DNA of 64,000 bases from Streptomyces sp. NRRL S-118 (lineage in GTDB: Bacteria > Actinomycetota > Actinomycetes > Streptomycetales > Streptomycetaceae), in contig NZ_KL591017.1 in the NCBI RefSeq assembly GCF_000716335.1, positions 35,771 to 99,770 on the forward strand, written 5' to 3'. Below are positions 45,918 through 53,161 of this stretch, piece after piece. The position numbers and the translations under genes are program-made. A model generated the notes under the pieces. The model was not told the origin of the DNA, made no database searches, and was given only the letters and a program-made list of their open reading frames with translations. How positions within the stretch are numbered: position 1 is the stretch's first letter; every line of letters starts with the position of its first letter.

Positions 45918-47375
45918 TCAGAAGGGGAAGCCGCTCCGGCCGTACTGGATGGAGATCCACTTGTACGTCGTGAACGCGTCGACCGTCGACTCGCCGTTCA
46001 GCCGCCCGACGCCCGAGTGCTTCTCGCCGCCGAACGGCACGATGGGCTCGTCGTGCACGGTGCCGTCATTGATGTGGATCATGCCCGTGTGGATGCGCTG
46101 GGCGATCCGCACGCCGCGCTCCACGTTCCCGGTGTGGACGGCGCCGCTCAGCCCGTACGGGGTGTCGTTGGCGATCCGTACCGCCTCGTCCTCCCCGTCG
46201 AAGGGGATGATGACCGCCACCGGGCCGAAGATCTCCTGCCCCAGCACCGGGGAGTCGGCCGGAAGGCCGGTCAGCACGGTCGGGGTCACCACGTTGCCCT
46301 CGGTCCTCCCGCGCACCAGTGCGGTCGCGCCCGCCTCGACGGTCTGGTCGACGAGCGAGGAGACGGCCTCCGCCTGCGTGGCGTTGATGAGCGGCCCCAG
46401 ATGGGTGGCGGGGTCGGCCGGGTCGCCGGCCTTGAGGGTGCGGACCTTGGCGACGAACTTCTCGGTGAACTCCTTCTCGACCGAGCGGTCCACCAGCACC
46501 CGGTTGGCGGCCATGCAGACCTGCCCCTGGTGCACGAAACGGCTGAAGACCGCCGCGTCGACCGCGTAATCGAGGTCCGCGTCGTCCAGCACGATGAGTG
46601 CGCTGTTGCCGCCCAGCTCCAGCACGGCCCGCTTGAAGTTCGCGGCGCAGACGGTGGCGACGTGCCGGCCCACGCGGTCCGATCCGGTGAAGGAGATGAC
46701 CTTGGGCACCGGGTGCTCGATGAGCGCGTCACCGATCTCCGCGATGTCGGTGATGACGACGTTGAGCAGGCCGGGCGGGAGACCCGCGTCCTCGAAGACC
46801 TTCGCGACCATGCTGCCGCCGAGGATGGGCGTGTTCTGGTGGGGCTTGAGGACGACGGCGTTGCCGAGGGCGAGCGCCGGCGCGACCGACTTGATCGACA
46901 GGAGGAAGGGGAAGTTGAAGGGGCTGATCACGCCCACCACGCCGACCGGGACGCGGTAGAGGCGGTTCTCCTTGCCGTCGATGGGCGACGGCAGGATCCG
47001 GCCCTCCGGGCGCAGCGCCAGGTGGATCGCCTCGCGCAGGAACTCCTTCGCGAGGTGCAGCTCGAAGGCGGCCTTGGTGCGCGTGCCGCCGAGCTCGGCG
47101 ATGATCGCCTCGGTTATCTCCTCCTCGCGCTCCTCGATGATCCGTACGGCGCGCTCGAAGACGGTGCGGCGCGTGTACGGATTGGTGTCCGCCCACGCCC
47201 GCTGGGCGCGCTCGGCGGCCCGGTAGGCCTGGTCGACCTCGTCGACCGTGGCCACGGTGATGGAGGCGAGCTTCTCCTCGTTGTACGGATTGAAGTCGAT
47301 GATGTCCCACGAGCCGCCTCCGGCCCGCCACTCACCGTCTATGTACTGCAGGGCCAGGTCTGTGAAGTAGGACAT
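45918..47375 (-). CDS. Aldehyde dehydrogenase, benzaldehyde/vanillin-dehydrogenase-like
   Basis: 485 aa. NAD(P)-dependent oxidation of an aldehyde to the acid. Hallmarks are GVISPFNFPFLLSIKSVAPALALGN, SFTGSDRVGRHVA, the general-base ELGGNSALIVLDDAD and the catalytic cysteine in FVHQGQVCMAANRVLV. The C-terminus is FGGEKHSGVGRLNGESTVD. Similarity in these segments is to enzymes acting on aromatic aldehydes, but the substrate is inferred. The leader carries octamer repeats and an inverted repeat. Confidence 0.93.
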   Translation of the reverse strand: MSYFTDLALQYIDGEWRAGGGSWDIIDFNPYNEEKLASITVATVDEVDQAYRAAERAQRAWADTNPYTRRTVFERAVRIIEEREEEITEAIIAELGGTRTKAAFELHLAKEFLREAIHLALRPEGRILPSPIDGKENRLYRVPVGVVGVISPFNFPFLLSIKSVAPALALGNAVVLKPHQNTPILGGSMVAKVFEDAGLPPGLLNVVITDIAEIGDALIEHPVPKVISFTGSDRVGRHVATVCAANFKRAVLELGGNSALIVLDDADLDYAVDAAVFSRFVHQGQVCMAANRVLVDRSVEKEFTEKFVAKVRTLKAGDPADPATHLGPLINATQAEAVSSLVDQTVEAGATALVRGRTEGNVVTPTVLTGLPADSPVLGQEIFGPVAVIIPFDGEDEAVRIANDTPYGLSGAVHTGNVERGVRIAQRIHTGMIHINDGTVHDEPIVPFGGEKHSGVGRLNGESTVDAFTTYKWISIQYGRSGFPF

Positions 47376-47416
47376 GCCATCCCTTCCGGCAGGCGTGCGG
47401 GCTGGTCAACGCGCAG

Positions 47417-47454
47417 CGCTCATCGCTTCTTCGCTTCTTCGCTTCATCGCTCAT
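47417..47454. repeat. Tandem octamer repeat in the leader of the aldehyde dehydrogenase gene
   Basis: CGCTCAT, CGCTTCTT, CGCTTCTT, CGCTTCAT, CGCTCAT in succession. On the coding strand it is purine-rich, about 40-80 bp upstream of the start. Confidence 0.75.
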
Positions 47455-47463
47455 GAGGTCTTC

Positions 47464-47478
47464 ATGACGAGACGTCAT
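47464..47478. promoter_or_regulatory. Inverted repeat upstream of the aldehyde dehydrogenase gene
   Basis: ATGACG-AGA-CGTCAT is a perfect 6-bp inverted repeat. A second palindrome TGACGCGTCA lies at 47484-47493 at the stop of the XRE gene. The shared TGACG/CGTCA half-sites suggest one regulator; unassigned. Confidence 0.45.
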
Positions 47479-47490
47479 CGTACTGACGCG

Positions 47491-48372
47491 TCACGTGAGT
47501 TGAAGGAGTCCCCTGAGGAGATCCCGGCTTTCCTCCGGGCCCGGGCTGTCCCGGTGCAGCCGCTCCATCACCCGCTCGTACTGGGCGACCTCCTCGCGCT
47601 TGTCCAGGTACAGCGCGCTGGTCAGCTGCTCCAGGTAGACGATGTCGGAGAGGTCGGACTCGGGAAAGCGCAGCATGGTGAAGGCACCGCTCTCGCCCGC
47701 GTGGCCGCCGAAGCTGAACGGCATGACCTGAAGCGTGACGTTGGGACGCTCGGATACCTCGATCAGGTGCTTGAGCTGGTCGCGCATGACCTCGCGGTCG
47801 CCGTACGGGCGGCGCAGCGCGGCCTCGTCGAGGACGGCGTGGAAGTGCGGCGCGCGCTCCGAGACGAGGATCTTCTGCCGCTCCAGGCGCAGGGCGACCC
47901 GGCGGTCGATCTCCGCGCGCGGCGCGTCGGGCATGCCGCGGGTGACGACGGCGTGGGCGTACGCCTCGGTCTGCAACAGTCCGTGCACGAACTGGACCTC
48001 GTAGATGCGGATGAGGGAGGCGGCGCCCTCCAGTCCGATGTACGTCTGGAACCAGCCCGGGAGCACGTCGCCGTAACTGTGCCACCAGCCGGCGATGTTG
48101 GCTTCGCGGGCGAGCCCGAGGAGCGAGGCGCGCTCGGTCTCGTCGATGACGCCGTAGAGCGTGAGCAGATCCTCGACGTCCCTCGCCTTGAAGCTCACCC
48201 GTCCCAACTCCATACGGCTGATCTTGGATTCGGACGCCCGGATCGAGTAGCCGGCGGCCTCGCGCGTGATGCCACGCGATTCCCGCAGCCGTCGCAGCTG
48301 TGAGCCCAGCAGGATGCGTCGCACCACGGAACCGCTCGATTCGCTTGCGGTCACGTTTCCAACCCTCCCCAT
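47491..48372 (-). CDS. WhiJ-type XRE-family DNA-binding protein (HTH plus DUF5753)
   Basis: 293 aa from the ATG at 48372 (MGRVGNVTASESSGSVVRR). The HTH_XRE domain spans ~18-75 (LGSQLRRLRESRGITREAAGYSIRASESKISRMELGRVSF). DUF5753 fills the rest (ANIAGWWHSYGDVLPGWFQTYIGLE, QFVHGLLQTEAYAHAVV, VTLQVMPFSFGGHAGESGAFTMLRF, VVYLE-type IVYLEQLTSALYLDK). It is divergent from the AbaA-like ATPase and close to a DUF397 gene, forming the well-known Streptomyces three-gene module linked to development and antibiotic control. Confidence 0.93.
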   Translation of the reverse strand: MGRVGNVTASESSGSVVRRILLGSQLRRLRESRGITREAAGYSIRASESKISRMELGRVSFKARDVEDLLTLYGVIDETERASLLGLAREANIAGWWHSYGDVLPGWFQTYIGLEGAASLIRIYEVQFVHGLLQTEAYAHAVVTRGMPDAPRAEIDRRVALRLERQKILVSERAPHFHAVLDEAALRRPYGDREVMRDQLKHLIEVSERPNVTLQVMPFSFGGHAGESGAFTMLRFPESDLSDIVYLEQLTSALYLDKREEVAQYERVMERLHRDSPGPEESRDLLRGLLQLT

Positions 48373-48546
48373 CGCTGATGTGTACGAAGGAGCACCCCCG
48401 AGCCCCGCGATGCCGGATTCTGCCACTAAACGCTTCAGCGTGTACTCATACGATTACGGATAGCCGAAGCCTGGCCGGTACCGGGTGAAATCCGTCGCAG
48501 GAAGATATGGTCCACAACCGGCACGGGGGTGGACAGGTCGGGCGCG

Positions 48547-48570
48547 TGCACGTGCATCTGCCCTTGCATC
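48547..48570 (+). promoter_or_regulatory. Hexamer array (TGCNNN)4 upstream of the AbaA-like ATPase gene
   Basis: TGCACG, TGCATC, TGCCCT, TGCATC in strict 6-bp register. With the two preceding bases it includes GCGTGCACGTGCATCTGC (48544-48561), an exact 18-bp match to the array upstream of the DUF397 gene. The array ends ~90 bp before the ATPase start and reads towards it. Confidence 0.75.
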
Positions 48571-48660
48571 AGCTGGTCGCATTCGGAACCATGGACCTCG
48601 CGCACCTGCGTACTCGTTCGTGTTGTCGCACCACAGCCGCGAATCCCGGGAGTGCCTCGC

Positions 48661-49197
48661 ATGGGGACGAATGGATCGACCATGCTCGAGCCGTTAAGGC
48701 AGGGGCTTCCGCCGATCGACGCCACATCCGTCTCCAGCTCCGCCTCCTGCGCGCTGCCCGCCCGGTACGAAGCGGTGCGCGGTGCCCGCCAGTTCACCAG
48801 TGCCACGCTCGCCCAGTGGGACCTGAGCGAGCGGTTCGACGACGTGGCGCTGGTCGTCTCGGAACTCGTCACCAACGCCCTGCGGCACGCACTGCCCACG
48901 GACCCGCCCGCGCGCGAGAACCCGCACGACTCCCCGGTGCGCCTGCATCTGATGCGCTGGGCGAGCCGGCTCGTCTGCGCGGTGCGCGACCCCAGCCCGG
49001 ACAGTCCCGCCACGCGCGAGTGCGAGGAGGACTTCGCCGCGGAGTCGGGCCGCGGCCTGTTCCTGGTCGAGACCTTCAGTGACAGCTGGGGCTGGCACCC
49101 GCTGGCCGGGACGCTGCGCGGCAAGGTGGTCTGGGCGCTGTTCCGGCTGCCCGAGCCACCCGCGCCCGCACGTCCGACCGCGGGCCCCGCGGCCTAG
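48661..49197 (+). CDS. AbaA-like anti-sigma-type ATP-binding protein (HATPase_c_2)
   Basis: 178 aa from the ATG at 48661, behind GGGAG. A single GHKL/HATPase domain as in RsbW/SpoIIAB-type serine kinases: N-box VALVVSELVTNALRHALP with E68 and N72, and G-box SGRGLFLVETFSDSWGWHPL. It lacks sensor and dimerisation regions. Such proteins bind or phosphorylate anti-sigma antagonists or partner proteins; in this module the partner is probably the DUF397 protein or the XRE protein. It is divergent from the XRE gene. Confidence 0.9.
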   Translation: MGTNGSTMLEPLRQGLPPIDATSVSSSASCALPARYEAVRGARQFTSATLAQWDLSERFDDVALVVSELVTNALRHALPTDPPARENPHDSPVRLHLMRWASRLVCAVRDPSPDSPATRECEEDFAAESGRGLFLVETFSDSWGWHPLAGTLRGKVVWALFRLPEPPAPARPTAGPAA

Positions 49198-49533
49198 CCT
49201 CGCGGCCCGGCCCTCACTGCGCACGGCCCTCCGCCCCGCGACCTCCCGCGGGGTCGCCTCCGCGTGCGCGCACACCCCCCGGGGCCGCCTCCGCGTGCGC
49301 CCGCCCGCCGGGACCCTGGGCGGCAGCGGCATCCGCGGCTGGTGGCAGCCGGCTTCCGTCAACGGGCGGGAGCGCCCGGCCGCGGAACGGCCCCCCGCCG
49401 GCGAGCGACCCGTGACTGCCCGGTTCACGCGGCACGCGGGCCGGAGCAAGCGGCCGTGGCAACGGCCCGCGGAGCGGCGCACGTCCCGCCGCACGTCCCG
49501 GTACGGCCGGTTCGCGGCGCGGGGGCCGGCGGG
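49198..49533. other. 336-bp convergent intergenic region with terminator and short direct repeat
   Basis: This lies between the convergent ATPase and DUF397 genes. A hairpin CCCCGCG-N6-CGCGGGG (49234-49253) is likely the ATPase terminator. An 18-bp direct repeat, GGYCGCCTCCGCGTGCGC, occurs at 49252-49269 and 49283-49300. No convincing gene is present. Confidence 0.6.
49234..49253 (+). terminator. Probable terminator of the AbaA-like ATPase gene
   Basis: A perfect 7-bp GC stem with a 6-nt loop, 37 bp after the stop; no T-run, as is common in Streptomyces. Confidence 0.55.
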
Positions 49534-49773
49534 TCAGCCGCCGACCAGGTGGTCGAACTCCCCGTCCTTCACGCCGAGCAACAGCGCCTCTATCTCCGCC
49601 GGCGTGTAGACCAGGGCCGGCCCGTCGGGGTGCCGTGAATTGCGCATGGCGACATCGCCGCCCGGCAGCTTGGCGAACTCCACGCAGGAGCCCTGCGAAT
49701 TGCTGTGCCTGCTCTTCTGCCAGACGACCCCGTGAAGCTCTGTGGCCGCCATGCCGTTGTACACGTGGTGCAC
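49534..49773 (-). CDS. DUF397 small protein of the WhiJ-type module
   Basis: 79 aa from the GTG at 49773 (VHHVYNGMAATELHGVVWQK) behind GGGGAG; ATGs at 49794 and 49752 are alternatives. DUF397 core: VVWQKSRHSNSQGSCVEFAKLPGG, VAMRNSRHPDGPALVYTPAEIEALLLGVKDGEFD. These small proteins are found almost only in actinomycetes beside XRE/DUF5753 genes and probably modulate the DNA-binding protein. It has a clean upstream -10 and the hexamer array. Confidence 0.92.
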   Translation of the reverse strand: MHHVYNGMAATELHGVVWQKSRHSNSQGSCVEFAKLPGGDVAMRNSRHPDGPALVYTPAEIEALLLGVKDGEFDHLVGG

Positions 49774-49817
49774 AGGACGCTCCCCGAGATACATGGTGCA
49801 GGTGTCAACTATGCGTG

Positions 49818-49823
49818 ATCATA
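49818..49823 (-). promoter_or_regulatory. -10 hexamer of the DUF397 gene promoter
   Basis: TATGAT on the minus strand, about 45 bp upstream of the start. The region 17-18 bp further upstream lies inside the TGC hexamer array, so the array overlaps the -35 position. Confidence 0.55.
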
Positions 49824-49833
49824 GCTTCGTTCA

Positions 49834-49863
49834 AATGCAACTGCATGAGCAGATGCACGTGCA
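49834..49863 (-). promoter_or_regulatory. Hexamer array (TGCNNN)5 upstream of the DUF397 gene
   Basis: On the minus strand: TGCACG, TGCATC, TGCTCA, TGCAGT, TGCATT in exact 6-bp register, then TGAACG. The 18-bp core GCGTGCACGTGCATCTGC (49849-49866) is identical to that upstream of the ATPase gene. It reads towards the DUF397 gene. Confidence 0.78.
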
Positions 49864-49962
49864 CGCCGGGTGGTCCCTTGATTACACCCCCCGTCCACGA
49901 GTAAAGACGCACGAAAGGCCTTTCCGGCTCCCGTACCTGCGGTCGTACCTCTCCTCCGTACG

Positions 49963-49999
49963 CCACAGGCCCCCCGCCCAGGGGGCAGGGGGCCTGTGG
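49963..49999 (-). terminator. Terminator of the zinc-free ribosomal-protein operon
   Basis: A perfect 12-bp stem CCACAGGCCCCC / GGGGGCCTGTGG, 40 bp after the rpsR stop. Confidence 0.8.
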
Positions 50000-50039
50000 T
50001 GAGGCGGGCGGGACGGACGGGGCAGGTGCCTACGGACCG

Positions 50040-50285
50040 TCAGCGCGCGGTGGACCCGTAGGGCAGCAGGGCCATCTCGCGGGCGTTCTTGATGGCGCGC
50101 GCGAGCAGCCGCTGCTGCTGGGCGGAGACACGCGTCACACGGCGGCTGCGGATCTTCCCGCGGTCCGAGATGAACTTCCGCAGCAGATCGGTGTCCTTGT
50201 AGTCGATGTACGTGATGCCGTCGCGGTCCAGCGGGTTGGGCCGGTTCTTGGCGGGCTTGCGGTCCGCGGAGCGGCGGGGGGACAT
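50040..50285 (-). CDS. rpsR: Ribosomal protein bS18 paralogue
   Basis: 81 aa ([20 protein letters not shown]). Core [51 protein letters not shown] is bS18. It has no cysteine, unlike zinc-binding primary copies in related bacteria. It ends a leftward operon of ribosomal-protein paralogues that replace zinc-containing versions when zinc is scarce. Confidence 0.95.
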   Translation of the reverse strand: MSPRRSADRKPAKNRPNPLDRDGITYIDYKDTDLLRKFISDRGKIRSRRVTRVSAQQQRLLARAIKNAREMALLPYGSTAR

Positions 50286-50289
50286 GGGA

Positions 50290-51414
50290 TCAGACCTCCA
50301 GGAGGGTGTCGAAGGCGGGCGGCAGCCGCTTCCAGGCCTCGCGGCCCGCGGCGTACTCGGCGTCGGTGAGCAGACAGGAGTCGAGGAGTTCGGCGAGACG
50401 CTCGCGGTCCAGGCCCGGTGAGGTGAAGACGAGGTGCTGGCAGCGGTCCCCGTGCTCGGGGTCCCAGTCCATCGCGGCCGCCGCCCGGCGCACCGGTGGA
50501 ACCATCTCCCAGGCGGCGTCCGGCAGCGAGGCGAGCCACGGCCCGGCCGGCTCGACGCACAGCGCCCCGCCCGCCGCGTCCCAGGCCAGCAGCGTGTCGG
50601 GCCGGTCCGCCAGCCAGAACCGGCCCCGGCTGCGGGCGGCCGCGCAGCACAGGTCCTCCAGCGCCGCGTAGAGCCGCTCGGGGTGGAACGGGCGGCGCCG
50701 GTGCCAGACGTACGTGCCGACGCCGTGTGCATCCGCCTCCTGCGGCAGCAGCGCGCACGCCGGGTGCTGCGCGGCCGCGGCCGCCTCCACGTCGAAGCCG
50801 GCCAGCGCGGCGGCCGCGAGCTCGCCGCCCTCCAGACGCACCCGCCGGGCGGTCGGGTGCAGCTGGGCCAGCAGCGCGCGGTCCTCGTCGTCGGCCTCGG
50901 GGCTGTCCAGCACCGCGAGCACGGGCGCGTACTCCAGCTGACGGGCCCAGGTGTCGGCGACCGTGCGCCGGTCGGTGGCGGCCGCGGCGAGACCGGCCTC
51001 CATCAGGTCGTCGCCGTTTCCGAGGTACGGCAGGAGCAGCGCCGGGTCGACGGCCGTGATCACGGACGTGACGGTGAAACCGGCAGCCGCGACGACCTCG
51101 GCCATCGCCCTGGGCTCGACCGAGTCCCACAGCTCGACCACCGCGAGCCGGGTCAGCCCGGCGTCCGCCAGCCGCTCCAGCTCCGGCACCAGGTCCTCGC
51201 GCAGCGCGCAGCACGCGCAGTCGTTGACCAGCGGCGTCCCACCGGACGACAGGACCCCGGTGGCGTCCCGCACCGTGCGCCGCACCGTGCCCGTGGCCGC
51301 GGTGGACAGGTCGTGATGGAGCGCCACGCTGTCGGGGACGGTGGCGAGCAGCCGCGCCACCGCGGCGGCGCGCGCGTCGGAGTGCAGCCCGCCGACGATG
51401 GCGACGGACAGCAT
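50290..51414 (-). CDS. CobW/COG0523-like protein with CxCC motif but degenerate P-loop
   Basis: 374 aa. The COG0523 metal motif CxCC is C66-A-C68-C69 ([19 protein letters not shown]), and the C-terminal CobW domain follows ([23 protein letters not shown]). The position of Walker A reads [19 protein letters not shown] (residues 5-23) and lacks the GK[ST] expected for GTP binding. COG0523 proteins are GTP-driven zinc chaperones in zinc starvation. This one may have lost GTPase activity. It overlaps rpmE by TGATG and lies in the Zur-type operon. Confidence 0.88.
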   Translation of the reverse strand: MLSVAIVGGLHSDARAAAVARLLATVPDSVALHHDLSTAATGTVRRTVRDATGVLSSGGTPLVNDCACCALREDLVPELERLADAGLTRLAVVELWDSVEPRAMAEVVAAAGFTVTSVITAVDPALLLPYLGNGDDLMEAGLAAAATDRRTVADTWARQLEYAPVLAVLDSPEADDEDRALLAQLHPTARRVRLEGGELAAAALAGFDVEAAAAAQHPACALLPQEADAHGVGTYVWHRRRPFHPERLYAALEDLCCAAARSRGRFWLADRPDTLLAWDAAGGALCVEPAGPWLASLPDAAWEMVPPVRRAAAAMDWDPEHGDRCQHLVFTSPGLDRERLAELLDSCLLTDAEYAAGREAWKRLPPAFDTLLEV

Positions 51415-51695
51415 CAGCGTCCCTCGCGGCGCCGGCCGGAGGCTCCGCCGGACCCGCCGCCGTATCGCTTCTCGAACTTCTCCACGCGCCCGGCCGTGTC
51501 GAGCACGCGTGCCTGTCCCGTGTAGAAGGGGTGGCTCGCGGAGGAGATCTCCACGTCGATGACGGGATACGTGGTGCCGTCCTCCCACTCGACCGTCTTG
51601 TCGCTGGTCGCGGTGGAGCGGGTGAGGAAGGCGAAGCCGCCCGCCTTGTCACGGAAGACGACGGGCGCGTAAGGGGGGTGGATGCCGGGCTTCAT
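51414..51695 (-). CDS. rpmE2: Ribosomal protein bL31 paralogue (type B, zinc-free)
   Basis: 93 aa ([23 protein letters not shown]). Family core [26 protein letters not shown]. It contains no CxxC, so it is the non-zinc type that displaces the zinc-binding bL31 under zinc limitation. A Gly/Arg tail follows. Confidence 0.95.
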   Translation of the reverse strand: MKPGIHPPYAPVVFRDKAGGFAFLTRSTATSDKTVEWEDGTTYPVIDVEISSASHPFYTGQARVLDTAGRVEKFEKRYGGGSGGASGRRREGR

Positions 51696-51703
51696 CGCGG
51701 GGC

Positions 51704-51868
51704 TCAGCGCTCCTCTCGGAAGTCGACGTGCCGCCCGGCGACCGGGTCGTACTTGCGCAGCGTCAGGCGGTCGGGGTCGTTACGGCGGTTCTTGCGGGTG
51801 ACGTAGGTGTAGCCGGTGCCGGCGGTGGACCGGAGCTTGATGACCGGTCGGAGTTCGTTGCGGGCCAT
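51704..51868 (-). CDS. rpmG: Ribosomal protein bL33 paralogue (zinc-free)
   Basis: 54 aa ([32 protein letters not shown]...). Cys-free form of bL33; the primary form carries two CxxC pairs. First gene leftward from the Zur-box-like palindrome, 8 bp before rpmE2. Confidence 0.95.
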   Translation of the reverse strand: MARNELRPVIKLRSTAGTGYTYVTRKNRRNDPDRLTLRKYDPVAGRHVDFREER

Positions 51869-51880
51869 GGGGTTAGAGTA

Positions 51881-51899
51881 AATGGAAATGGTTTCCATT
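51881..51899. promoter_or_regulatory. Zur box in the divergent rpmG / rpmB promoter region
   Basis: AATGGAAA-TGG-TTTCCATT, perfect 8-bp arms; inside it TGGAAATGGTTTCCA fits the actinobacterial Zur pattern TGRAAATGRTTTYCA. It lies between two divergent sets of zinc-free ribosomal paralogues, so repression by zinc-loaded Zur is the expected control. Confidence 0.88.
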
Positions 51900-51931
51900 A
51901 CCAAGACAGTCTCCCGAGAGGTAGGTCACCC

Positions 51932-52168
51932 TTGTCCGCCCACTGCCAGCTGACCGGCGCGAAGCCCGGCTTCGGCAACCGCGTCTCCCACTCCCACCGG
52001 CGTACGTCACGCCGCTTCGACCCCAACATCCAGCGCAAGCGCTACTGGCTGCCGAGTGAGGGCCGGTACGTCCGCCTCACGCTGTCGGCCAAGGGCGTCA
52101 AGACGGTCGACGTCATCGGCGTCGAGGCCGCGGTGGCCCGCATCCGCGCCCGGGGGGTGAAGGTCTGA
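51932..52168 (+). CDS. rpmB: Ribosomal protein bL28 paralogue
   Basis: 78 aa from a TTG start at 51932 ([31 protein letters not shown]), behind GAGAGG. Family core [28 protein letters not shown]. It retains just one cysteine, so it cannot form the zinc ribbon of C-plus bL28. Stop and rpsN start share a base (TGATG). Confidence 0.93.
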   Translation: MSAHCQLTGAKPGFGNRVSHSHRRTSRRFDPNIQRKRYWLPSEGRYVRLTLSAKGVKTVDVIGVEAAVARIRARGVKV

Positions 52169-52473
52169 TGGCGAAGAAGAGCAAGATCGCGCGCAACGAG
52201 CGGCGCAAGGAGGTCGTCGCGCGGTACGCGGCCCGGCGCGCCGAGCTGAAGGAGATCATCCGGCGCCCTTCGACGTCCCGGGACGAACGCCTCGCCGCCC
52301 AGGCGGAGCTGCGGCGCCAGCCGCGCGACGCCAGCGCCACCCGGGTACGCAACCGGGACGGTGTGGACGGCCGGCCCCGTGGACACCTGCGGAAGTTCGG
52401 CCTCTCCCGGGTGAACGTGCGTCGGCAGGCACACGCCGGATTCCTGCCCGGGGTCACCAAGTCCTCCTGGTGA
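52168..52473 (+). CDS. rpsN: Ribosomal protein uS14 paralogue (zinc-free)
   Basis: 101 aa ([31 protein letters not shown]). Long, Cys-free S14 form with the C-terminal [33 protein letters not shown]. The short zinc-binding form has CxxC pairs absent here. Ends the rightward half of the zinc-responsive set. Confidence 0.95.
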   Translation: MAKKSKIARNERRKEVVARYAARRAELKEIIRRPSTSRDERLAAQAELRRQPRDASATRVRNRDGVDGRPRGHLRKFGLSRVNVRRQAHAGFLPGVTKSSW

Positions 52474-52534
52474 TACCGGCGGTACCGCCTGGTAGCTTGG
52501 CGCGGCATCGAAGCCGACCAAGGGGGACAGGGAC

Positions 52535-53080
52535 GTGCACGAGCTGGTACGCAACGGGTTCGTACGGAACGGGTTCGTGGCGGTGGCGGGTCTCGCCGCC
52601 GCACTCGCGCTGACCGGCTGCGGCGGGGGCGGGAGCGACGACAAGGGCGGCGACCCGGGCAAGGACAAGGGCGGCCCGGACACCGGCGGCGCGGCCACGG
52701 CCGGCCCGTCGCCGGGCTCCGGCACCGACTCCGGCACGGGGTCCGGCTCCGGAGCCGGCACTCCGGCGGAGGTGGAGGGTGCCTGGCTCGGCAGGACCGA
52801 CGGCAAGGCCGTGAACCTGACCATCAAGAAGGGGCACGCCGTCGTCCTCGCCGACTCGCGGGTCTGCCAGGGCACCGCGAAGGGCGCGGACGGCGGCAAG
52901 GTCGTGCTGGCCCTCAAGTGCCACGACGGCAGCACGGACCGGGCGAGCGGCTCGGCCGAGACGAGCGACGGCCGGAAGATCGTCGTCACGTGGGACAGCG
53001 GCAAGAAGGACACGCTGGCCAAGTCGCCGCTGGGCGAGGACCTGCCGACGTCGCTGCCGTCCCTGCCGACGCAGCCGTAA
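52535..53080 (+). CDS. Secreted lipoprotein of unknown function
   Basis: 181 aa from the GTG at 52535. Signal peptide with lipobox LTGC (VAVAGLAAALALTGCGGGG). The n-region is duplicated (VRNGFVRNGFV) by a 15-bp DNA tandem repeat (52547-52576). A Gly/Asp/Ser linker leads to a ~95-residue beta-rich domain (EGAWLGRTDGKAVNLTIKKGHAVVL, DSRVCQGTAKGADGGKVVLALKCHDG) with two cysteines that may form a disulfide. Function unknown. Confidence 0.85.
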   Translation: MHELVRNGFVRNGFVAVAGLAAALALTGCGGGGSDDKGGDPGKDKGGPDTGGAATAGPSPGSGTDSGTGSGSGAGTPAEVEGAWLGRTDGKAVNLTIKKGHAVVLADSRVCQGTAKGADGGKVVLALKCHDGSTDRASGSAETSDGRKIVVTWDSGKKDTLAKSPLGEDLPTSLPSLPTQP

Positions 53081-53161
53081 GGTTCCGTCGCGGCGGCCCC
53101 GGATGGGGCGTCCCGCGAGGTCGTCACCGCAGCCGGCCCGCGGGGTGCGTCGCGGACGCGA

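Noticed and set aside
45766..45960. Minus-strand frame with VPGVPGVPG repeats overlapping the end of the aldehyde dehydrogenase gene.
   Set aside because: It only reflects the 9-bp DNA repeat and overlaps the dehydrogenase coding sequence out of frame.
49198..49533. Several overlapping Arg/Pro-rich frames between the ATPase and DUF397 genes.
   Set aside because: Composition is repeat-driven and no start has a ribosome site.
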